Below are positions 51,308-58,057 of a stretch of 64,000 nt of DNA, one piece after another; position 1 is the stretch's first letter; the number at the start of each line of letters is the position of its first letter. Below the pieces are notes generated by a model that saw nothing but the letters and a program-made list of their open reading frames with translations, was not told the DNA's origin and searched no databases. The DNA lies in NCBI GenBank assembly GCA_900542195.1, contig UQNA01000008.1, positions 1-64,000 of the forward strand, written 5' to 3'. This stretch comes from an uncultured Sutterella sp. (GTDB lineage: Bacteria > Pseudomonadota > Gammaproteobacteria > Burkholderiales > Burkholderiaceae_F). The position numbers and the translations under genes were made by a program.

Positions 51308-52459
51308 TTAGAGTGCAGACTCCCAGGCCAGAAGGGCATTTTTTAAATCATTAATTAACAACTGAGGGTCTTCAACGCCGATGGCAACTCTTACAAGAGC
51401 ATCTTGTGTAGGTGAAAACTCTCTGGCCTTCTGGAGAGATGCCGGATAAAAACCAATAAGAGAGCGTGTGCCTCCCCAGCTCGCTCCGATAGAGAACATT
51501 TTTAGGTTGTTGAAAAATGCGGCTATAGCTTTTTCGTTATCCTCGGCGAAAGAAAAAGAAAATAGAGGACCTGATCCAGTAAATTGTTTTTTCCACAGCG
51601 GGTAGCCCGGATCTCCTTCATAGGGCGGATAAAAAAGTTTTTTTACTTGAGGCTGTTGACTTATCCAATATGCGATTTTGAGTGTAGATGCGCTTTGTTT
51701 GCGCAGTCTCAATTCGAAAGTCTCCATTCCGCGAAGTACTAAAAAACAGTCTTCTGGAGAACAATTTAATCCCAAAATACTTTGAGTTTCACGTAAAACT
51801 GAATATTGATCAAAATTATTAAGGCTTACCGATCCGTACAATAAATCCGAATGACCTCCAAACATTTTAGTGCCGGACTCTATTGAAAAATCTACCCCAT
51901 GTTCCAAAGGTTTAAAGAACAGAGGACTGGCCCATGTATTATCAATCATTGTCAGGATGTCATTTCTTTTAGCAATGGATGTTATTGCATCGACATCTTG
52001 CATCTCCATCGTTACAGTACCGGGAGACTCCATGCAGATCATTTTTGTATTGGTTTTCAAAAACTTTTGGATCTCGCCTCCAATGGCCGGAGGGAAAAAT
52101 TCAACGTCTACTCCCATTTGGCTGAGCCATTTCTTTCCAAAGGTTTTTAACGCCCCATAACACGACTCAGATATTAGGAGATGATCTCCTCCGCGAACAA
52201 AGGCCATCACTGTAGCCATTAAAGCTGCTTGACCCGAAGGGAAGCCAACACAATGCTTAGCTCCTTCTAATTCTGCAATTGCTCTTTCCAGTTCTCTGTT
52301 TGTTGGCGTTCCGGTCAGTCCGTAACTATAACCGTCTGGTTGCCTAGATTTCCTTGCCACAAAGTCCTCAAAGTTATCAAAAACAACTGTGGAAGCTCTC
52401 CAAACCGCTGGGGAAAGGCTGGCAAAGGGATTGCCTTTGGTGTCGTGGTACTGCTTCAT
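51308..52459 (-). CDS. MetC-like PLP C-S lyase
   Basis: A 383-residue PLP enzyme of the Cys/Met family. The PLP Lys is K198 in ESGTKMFGGHSD, the ring Asp is in MIDNTW, and the phosphate loop includes the SGQAAL stretch. It is a paralogue of the MetC at 5968-7158 but shows differences around the active site (YSYGLTGTPTNRELE versus LTYGSGGGPTHDAF). I chose ATG 52459 with GGAGG upstream; an ATG at 52483 is weaker. With the Dcu-type transporter after it and a decayed LysR gene divergent, the operon may release pyruvate/ammonia or a thiol from a sulfur amino acid while exchanging dicarboxylates; this is inference. Confidence 0.85.
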   Translation of the reverse strand: MKQYHDTKGNPFASLSPAVWRASTVVFDNFEDFVARKSRQPDGYSYGLTGTPTNRELERAIAELEGAKHCVGFPSGQAALMATVMAFVRGGDHLLISESCYGALKTFGKKWLSQMGVDVEFFPPAIGGEIQKFLKTNTKMICMESPGTVTMEMQDVDAITSIAKRNDILTMIDNTWASPLFFKPLEHGVDFSIESGTKMFGGHSDLLYGSVSLNNFDQYSVLRETQSILGLNCSPEDCFLVLRGMETFELRLRKQSASTLKIAYWISQQPQVKKLFYPPYEGDPGYPLWKKQFTGSGPLFSFSFAEDNEKAIAAFFNNLKMFSIGASWGGTRSLIGFYPASLQKAREFSPTQDALVRVAIGVEDPQLLINDLKNALLAWESAL

Positions 52460-52562
52460 GTTTTCCTCCGTGAGATTCAACATAAATTAAGATAAATAAC
52501 AAAGGGGACATGATCAACAGCTAAAATTATTTAGGCTATAAGTAAAACTTATAAGATTGAAT

Positions 52563-52809
52563 ATGCATAGAGAAATTGAAATTTTCAGACTGGTGATGCA
52601 AACAGGAAGTACTAAACAGGCGGCAGAGAAATTGGGAATATCTCAACCTGCAGTCAGTCAGGCCATCCGGAAACTCGAGGAAAGAGCTGACGTCCTGCTT
52701 TTTCACCGTGTTCGTGGTAGGTTAGTTCCCACAAGAGAAGCCAAAGCTTTTTCCTGAGTTTCAGAGAATAAATTGAGGAAATTTTGTTATATCTATTGGG
52801 CCTCAATGT
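52563..52809 (+). pseudogene. decayed LysR-type regulator
   Basis: Only the N-terminal winged helix survives in frame: MHREIEIFRLVMQTGSTKQA to GRLVPTREAKA, LysR-like, to about 52743. A T-run then shifts the frame: removing one T near 52750 yields FPEFQRIN, and removing another near 52775 yields EEILLYLLGL, both plausible LysR continuations. No effector domain follows because the IS element begins near 52810. It is divergent from the PLP lyase operon, whose regulator it probably was. ATG 52563 is the start. Confidence 0.8.
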
Positions 52810-52849
52810 ATCTCTAATTTTTCATTTTTTTATTCCTCGTAGTAGTAGC

Positions 52850-54721
52850 TCACTCGATAGAGAAGTAACTGTTCAAATCTCCGGATAGCCCCAGTTTCCT
52901 TCTCAAGGTTGCTGAGGTTTCATAGTCCTCTAGCACCGGCATAGATACGGCTTTGCAGATGCTTCTTACATCCTCTGAAATCCCTGTAGTTGCATAGACC
53001 GCCGGCAGCCTCTCTAATTTGATTCTTGTCGTCCTTAGTCCGTTGAGACTTTCAACGATCTTCTCTATGGAAATTGGGGTCTGGTTGGATTTGAGCTTGT
53101 ACTCGAGCAAACGCGAAATTACTAATGCGATATAACAACAAAGGAAATGACCGCGGATGTGTTGCTCAGTGCGCACATACACCGGTCGTGCTTCTAATTG
53201 ACTTTTCAGAAGGCGGAAATTGCTCTCTATGTGCCAGAGTTCTTTGTAGATGCTTAGGATTTCTTCTACAGGATCGTCCAGTGAAGTCTCTACCACATGC
53301 ATTCCATCGAACTTCTCCTGCTCAGCGATCTTTTCCTCGTCTAAACTCAAACTCTTTTTATCAATCTCAACGCGAACTAATCCCTTGCCTCCTTTTTTCA
53401 TTTCCGCTGTGAAGGTAGAGGGACGGGTAACTAGCCCTATTGCTTTATCAATAAACTTTTGTCTATCGTGTCTGTCTTTATCAAAGCGCTTTTTAGAGAA
53501 TGTAACGATGTACCTGCGCTTGAGTGTTCCTTTTTTTCTCTTATTTTTAGCTCGAGTTTCATAGGGTTTTAAAATCTTCTCCAGCCGTTGTATCTCTGCG
53601 GGATCATCGTGCTCCTTTGCAAATTCCGGATAGCGATAGTTAACTTTGGTTTCAAGCGTGACTTCTTTGTACCAATTTTCTTCCACAACCCCGTCATCAT
53701 CGACCACGGTATATGAGATTCTTCCTTCCGGGCAGAGGGCTGCGGCCTTGATTTCCTCGGAAGCGCTTCTAATCTTCGATGAGAATACATAGTCGTGACC
53801 AAGCTCGACCAGGCAGTGAATGTTGGGCGTGTTATTAAGGCCCCTATCGGCCACGATTACAAGTTTTTCAACCCCATAAGTTTTTTTCAATTCTTCTACA
53901 AAAGGAATCATCGTCGGAGATTCTCCCTGATTGCCTTTATAGAGTTTATAGCTGACTGGCAGTCCGTCTTTGTCAGCAGCTAAGGCCATAACTACCTGAA
54001 CTTCATTAAATTTTTTATCTTTTGAGTAACCGAATTCTCGAAGACTGTCGGCTCGAATGCTTTCAAAGGCGTAAGTAGTAATGTCGTAGAGGCACACTCG
54101 CGTGTCTCGTTGAGGATTTTGTTCTAAAAGCTTTTTATTCAGATACTTGATAATGGCTTCTTTATTATCGCTGAGCAGATCTAAGCAATTGTAGTAATCG
54201 GAAAGGTTCTGCGGCCTAGCACCGAGATATGTGACTGGTGCTAAGCGTTTGGTTTTAGCCTTTGACCAAGGGGATAAAATTCTTGTAAGACACAGTTGGC
54301 GGACGACTTCAGCAAAATCGAACTGAACGTTCGTACCATTTTTAAGATAAGTGAGCTTGTAAGGCAGTTTAAGTTCATTCCAAAGCCGATTTAAAACCAC
54401 CAACCCAAGACCTCGTAACGCCGGCTTTTCTCCTTTTAAGCTCAGGCCGTCCTTAGCTTCTTTGAGAAGTTGGTCTTTAATATTTTTATTTAAAACCATC
54501 CTTTGGTTTAGATCAGTTGCTGCAGCCTCACGATTAAGAGCTTCAACCTCGGCTTTAATTTTTTGTATAGCAAGAGGGTCTGCCGCAAGCAGCATCTTCT
54601 CATTTCCACATTTGCGATAAATATTTTTCCGGGCTTGTCCCTTTTCATTTCTGTAGGAGGAAGCGATATAGACACTTCGATTACCCTCTTTATTAGAACT
54701 GTACATGATGTGGTAACGCAT
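52850..54721 (-). CDS. IS1634-family transposase
   Basis: A 623-residue DDE transposase. Catalytic candidates are the first Asp in CLYDITTYAF (about residue 217), the second in VIVADRGLNNTP (about 290), and the Glu in LWHIESNFRLLKSQLEARPVYVRTEQHIRGHF (about 510), which is the IS4-superfamily YREK-type box. Length fits IS1634 family enzymes. The frame is intact, so it may be active. GAGAGGGG precedes the ATG and a promoter lies at 54748-54777. Confidence 0.93.
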   Translation of the reverse strand: MRYHIMYSSNKEGNRSVYIASSYRNEKGQARKNIYRKCGNEKMLLAADPLAIQKIKAEVEALNREAAATDLNQRMVLNKNIKDQLLKEAKDGLSLKGEKPALRGLGLVVLNRLWNELKLPYKLTYLKNGTNVQFDFAEVVRQLCLTRILSPWSKAKTKRLAPVTYLGARPQNLSDYYNCLDLLSDNKEAIIKYLNKKLLEQNPQRDTRVCLYDITTYAFESIRADSLREFGYSKDKKFNEVQVVMALAADKDGLPVSYKLYKGNQGESPTMIPFVEELKKTYGVEKLVIVADRGLNNTPNIHCLVELGHDYVFSSKIRSASEEIKAAALCPEGRISYTVVDDDGVVEENWYKEVTLETKVNYRYPEFAKEHDDPAEIQRLEKILKPYETRAKNKRKKGTLKRRYIVTFSKKRFDKDRHDRQKFIDKAIGLVTRPSTFTAEMKKGGKGLVRVEIDKKSLSLDEEKIAEQEKFDGMHVVETSLDDPVEEILSIYKELWHIESNFRLLKSQLEARPVYVRTEQHIRGHFLCCYIALVISRLLEYKLKSNQTPISIEKIVESLNGLRTTRIKLERLPAVYATTGISEDVRSICKAVSMPVLEDYETSATLRRKLGLSGDLNSYFSIE

Positions 54722-54747
54722 AAACCCCTCTCTATACTATTACCATT

Positions 54748-54777
54748 ATTTTACTACAAATAACCGAAAAAAGTCAA
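54748..54777 (-). promoter_or_regulatory. transposase promoter
   Basis: Read on the minus strand: TTGACT (-35), an 18-bp spacer, TAAAAT (-10), about 26 bp before the transposase ATG. Confidence 0.6.
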
Positions 54778-54808
54778 GAGATGTTTTTCTTTTATTTTCA
54801 AATAGTAA

Positions 54809-55450
54809 TTATAAAAATAAGGGGGTTTCCGGTATCAAACTCAGGTGGAAAATTAATGTCGCAATATCTGCCGGGGCATTAAGCTTTAATTTCTTTGTGG
54901 CTGAAAGCCTATGAACCTCAATGGTTCTTTCTGATAATCCAAGCCGCTGCGCAATTTCTTTATTAATCAAACCTTTTGCCACAAAGCCAATGACTTCTTT
55001 TTCTCTTTTGCTTAGCGACTCGTATCTGGCCATTTCCTCTTCTTGAGAAACTGTCCAACCTCTATGTGACAAATCCCAATCAATGGCTTTTGCTATAGCT
55101 GAAAGCAGTTTTTCTTCGTTGATAGGTTTTTGAAGAAAATCAACGGCACCTTTTTTCATCGAGTCGACAGCCATTTCGATGTCTCCATGGCCGGTTAAGA
55201 AAATGATCGGGCACTCATAACCTCTTTCAACTAAAAGAGAATGAAGCTGCAGACCTGTCATCTCCGGCATGCTGACATCTAAAATGACGCATCCCGGAAC
55301 TGAAGGAGCATCTTCGGCTAAAAATTCCTTGGCTGAGCTAAAACACGTGACCTTCCAACCTTCCATCTCTAGGAGGATGGTTAAAGCACGTCTCATTGAT
55401 GCGTCATCGTCAACTATTCGAATTAGTGGTTCAATTTTATTTTTCTTCAT
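54809..55450 (-). CDS. response regulator, FixJ (LuxR) type, second TtrR-like
   Basis: A 213-residue regulator with receiver (VDDDAS; phospho-Asp in VILDVSMPEMTGLQ; Lys in FLQKPINEE) and C-terminal LuxR helix-turn-helix (LSKREKEVIGFVAKGLINKEIAQRLGLSERTIEVHR). It overlaps the kinase gene by 14 bp. ATG 55450 is preferred over an upstream TTG at 55486 that reads into the kinase. It is related in layout to the pair at 42953-45362. Its target gene is not obvious; candidates are the divergent gene at 57408 or genes lost at the IS. Confidence 0.9.
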   Translation of the reverse strand: MKKNKIEPLIRIVDDDASMRRALTILLEMEGWKVTCFSSAKEFLAEDAPSVPGCVILDVSMPEMTGLQLHSLLVERGYECPIIFLTGHGDIEMAVDSMKKGAVDFLQKPINEEKLLSAIAKAIDWDLSHRGWTVSQEEEMARYESLSKREKEVIGFVAKGLINKEIAQRLGLSERTIEVHRLSATKKLKLNAPADIATLIFHLSLIPETPLFL

Positions 55451-57209
55451 TTTTATTTTCTGTCTTGAGAATTGGAATCCTAACAATTACCTTTAGTCCT
55501 CCCAATTCTGATTTTTGAAAGCTTATGCTTCCGGCATGATTCTCAACGATAGCTTTCACAATCGCTAAACCGAGCCCCAATCCCTCTTTTTTCGCCGAAC
55601 TCATAGGCTCAGATAAATTCTTTATTTTTTCATCCGAGATATCACCGTTATCTTGAACGATTAAAACGGCATTGCCCTCCGCCTCTCCCACAGAAACCTC
55701 AATAAGAGGATGCTTAACATCAAGCGTCTTAAGTGATTGCTGAGCGTTTCTTACCAGGTTGATTAAGACTAGTTCGATTTCCAAACGGTTGGCTCTGATA
55801 AGAGGGTCGGCAAAAACCTCAAGCTTTGGATTAATTGTTGAGGAGGAATGCTTGGAGTAGTCGCTTAAAACCTGTTTAGAAAATTCTGCAAGAGAAATAT
55901 CCACCCTCTCAGATTTTTCGCCCTTTGCATAACTTCTTACTCGCTGAACAATTTCACTGGCTTTAACCGCCTCTTTTCTAATTTCTTCCAGAACCTCAAT
56001 GAGTTTCTCATTGGTTAATTTTTGAAGATCGGCGGCTCGAATCAAACTTCTTGCATAGAGATTTAATGAACCCAAAGGTTGATTCAATTCATGAGCCAGC
56101 AGCCCGGAAACCTGGCCAACGACTCCCGCTCTTTGCAGAGCCATCATTCTTTCTTGTGCAGTTTTTGTTTCCTGATTTGAAATTTTTTCTCTTAGCAGGA
56201 CTTCTTTCAACTGTTTGGTTCTTTTTTCTACGGCTCGAGACAGAAAGTAAGAATAGGAAAGGAGCATTCCTAAAATGCAGAATGCAAAAAAGAAGTAATG
56301 AACGTTATCTAACAAAAAGCGTCTGATTGAAAGTTTTGTGACCTTCTCGTAGGTTCCGATTTTAAGAAGTTCTTGGAGTTTATCGAGCTCACTAAAATCA
56401 CTTCCAACCTGCCAATAATTTCCTAATTTTGTGCGCGCCTGGTTGATTAAAGCAACCGTAATTTTGCTTGTCAAACCTGCGTCTAGAGAAGGCATCGAAG
56501 CAAGCGTCCAATTCGGATATAAAGCCGTCGAGCGTTTACAAACGTGCTTTCCGTCCTCAATAAGATTGATGAACTTAACATCAGTCTCCTTCAAAACCTT
56601 GCGGTTAATTGCATCCTCCAAATAACATATGCGCAATATTCCGACATCAGACTCTCCGTTTAATACATCACGAATGATGTTGTCCCTATCCAGGCCATGG
56701 AAACGAGAGACGGAGAAGAAAGTATTCGGATTAAAACCTTCTCTGGCAATCTCTCCCATGCCGGCAATATACATTCCGAAAGCTGTTGGACGACCTGCAG
56801 AGACTCGGGCACCTTTCAGATCTGAAATTTCTTTTAAATCATCTCTGTCGGCCTTTACGATAAATAAGGAAGCTTCGCTCTTATTAGGATCCTTCGAAAA
56901 AGGTGACGCAGCAACAGTTAAATCTTTTGCTCCTTCCGTCTGAAATTTTTTAATAAAGTTACTCGTGACAAGAAACAGATCAGCTTTTCTGTTCTTAACA
57001 TCCTGCTCCAGTTGAGGAAGTTCTAAAAATTTCACTTCCAATGGTCTGGGTGCAACTGCCTTTCTCAAAGTCTCAATAGTTTGGGAAACAAATTCTTTTG
57101 TCAGCAGCGGATTAACTGCTGAATTGATAGCTACAACTACAGGCTTATCCTCAGAAGAGGCAAACGCAGCGGTGCAGCAAAAGACAGTCAAAAGAAGGAT
57201 TCTCTTCAA
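55437..57209 (-). CDS. sensor histidine kinase with PhnD-like sensor, second TtrS-like
   Basis: A 590-residue kinase: signal peptide (ending FASS/EDK), periplasmic binding-protein-like domain (about 24-285), membrane helix HYFFFAFCILGMLLSYSYFL near 308-327, then HisKA with phospho-His in LAHELNQPLGSLNLYARSL. N-box is NLVRNAQQSL, G1 VQDNGD, G2 GLGLGLAIV, all canonical, unlike the first pair's G1. It starts at TTG 57209 with no evident ribosome site; no in-frame ATG lies upstream before a stop. It forms an operon with the regulator. Confidence 0.88.
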   Translation of the reverse strand: MKRILLLTVFCCTAAFASSEDKPVVVAINSAVNPLLTKEFVSQTIETLRKAVAPRPLEVKFLELPQLEQDVKNRKADLFLVTSNFIKKFQTEGAKDLTVAASPFSKDPNKSEASLFIVKADRDDLKEISDLKGARVSAGRPTAFGMYIAGMGEIAREGFNPNTFFSVSRFHGLDRDNIIRDVLNGESDVGILRICYLEDAINRKVLKETDVKFINLIEDGKHVCKRSTALYPNWTLASMPSLDAGLTSKITVALINQARTKLGNYWQVGSDFSELDKLQELLKIGTYEKVTKLSIRRFLLDNVHYFFFAFCILGMLLSYSYFLSRAVEKRTKQLKEVLLREKISNQETKTAQERMMALQRAGVVGQVSGLLAHELNQPLGSLNLYARSLIRAADLQKLTNEKLIEVLEEIRKEAVKASEIVQRVRSYAKGEKSERVDISLAEFSKQVLSDYSKHSSSTINPKLEVFADPLIRANRLEIELVLINLVRNAQQSLKTLDVKHPLIEVSVGEAEGNAVLIVQDNGDISDEKIKNLSEPMSSAKKEGLGLGLAIVKAIVENHAGSISFQKSELGGLKVIVRIPILKTENKNEEK

Positions 57210-57407
57210 TTTAGGAGTTGAGTCTGTTGTTGATTAATCTTAATTTTTAGATTATCTCACACCCTCCCGGTTCTCCCATCCAACTCATCGTTGAGTGTTG
57301 AACCGTTTTTGCTTGGTAAAAACTCTTAGGATCACTCTAAGGAAGCCAACCATAATTAGACGGATATAAAATGGCTGCCGAAGTTAAAACATTCCAAGGA
57401 GAAAAAT

Positions 57408-57908
57408 ATGCTTCGCAGAAATTTCACCATGACCGCCGGCATCATCTTGGTGAGCGGCCTTCTTGCTTCCCATGCTTTTTCAGCAGACTTCCATTCTAAA
57501 TATTATGACCTGCCGCTTACCAATGATTGGATGGCTCAAAAGGTTAAAGATGTAAACGTACCGGCAGGCGGGGATGCTACTTTATTTGCCAGCAATAAGT
57601 TTGGAGAAGGTGTTCTAATCACTGTTATGCCGTCCGACGTTCCTGCCAAAGATGCTGCCGATAAAATGGCTCAGAGCTACAAACAGCAAGGAATGAGAAT
57701 AATTGCCGGCCCAGTCCAAATCCCGGGACAAAATAGCTATCGTTTTACATACGTCTCGGCTAACAAAAAAATGAGAGCCATTACCTTTGTAACCAGCAAT
57801 GGTAAGAACTTGTCCCAAATTTCCGTACTCGGTCGTCAAGGGACTCAAGGCACTTATTTATTGAAAGGCTTGAAACCCAAGGAAGAAGGTCTTTTCCCCA
57901 AACTCTAA
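57408..57908 (+). CDS. secreted protein of unknown function
   Basis: A 166-residue periplasmic protein with a signal peptide (residues 1-26, HAFS/ADF). The mature part (about 140 residues, mixed alpha/beta pattern; for example GEGVLITVMPSDVPAKDAADKMAQSYKQQG and YRFTYVSANKKMRAITFVTSNGKNLSQISVLG) recalls small periplasmic folds of about this size, but I do not recognise the family. AAGGAG precedes the ATG. It is divergent from the second TtrSR-like pair across 198 bp and may be a target of it. Confidence 0.75.
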   Translation: MLRRNFTMTAGIILVSGLLASHAFSADFHSKYYDLPLTNDWMAQKVKDVNVPAGGDATLFASNKFGEGVLITVMPSDVPAKDAADKMAQSYKQQGMRIIAGPVQIPGQNSYRFTYVSANKKMRAITFVTSNGKNLSQISVLGRQGTQGTYLLKGLKPKEEGLFPKL

Positions 57909-57948
57909 ACCGCTCTGCATTTAGCTTTTCAAGGCATGAAAAACTTAA

Positions 57949-57980
57949 TAATCAGGTTGTAAATGCCTGATTAATTGTAT
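57949..57980 (+). terminator. weak terminator after secreted protein gene
   Basis: Stem TAATCAGG / CCTGATTA with a 9-nt loop followed by ATTGTAT. Confidence 0.55.
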
Positions 57981-58005
57981 CTGTCACGGTTTAACAGACA
58001 TTTCG

Positions 58006-58053
58006 AAAAGAAAAACGGGTGGATTCGAAGTAAATCGTCCTCTCGTTTTTCTT
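58006..58053 (-). terminator. terminator of copA
   Basis: A-rich/T-rich stem AAGAAAAACG / CGTTTTTCTT with a 27-nt loop, just after the copA stop. It is atypical because of the large loop. Confidence 0.5.
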
Positions 58054-58057
58054 GACA

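Larger units (their letters stand above)
52810..54782 (-). mobile_element. IS1634-like insertion sequence
   Basis: One large transposase gene on the minus strand with AT-rich ends. Possible imperfect terminal inverted repeats begin ATCTCT at 52810 and AGAGAT at 54777-54782; reading inward both ends share TTTTT, TTATT and GTAGTA. The boundaries are thus approximate. No clear target duplication is seen. It is the only IS in the window and replaces the 3' part of a LysR gene. Confidence 0.7.

Noticed and set aside
53250..53564. 104-codon plus-strand frame inside the transposase
   Set aside because: Shadow of an intact transposase gene.
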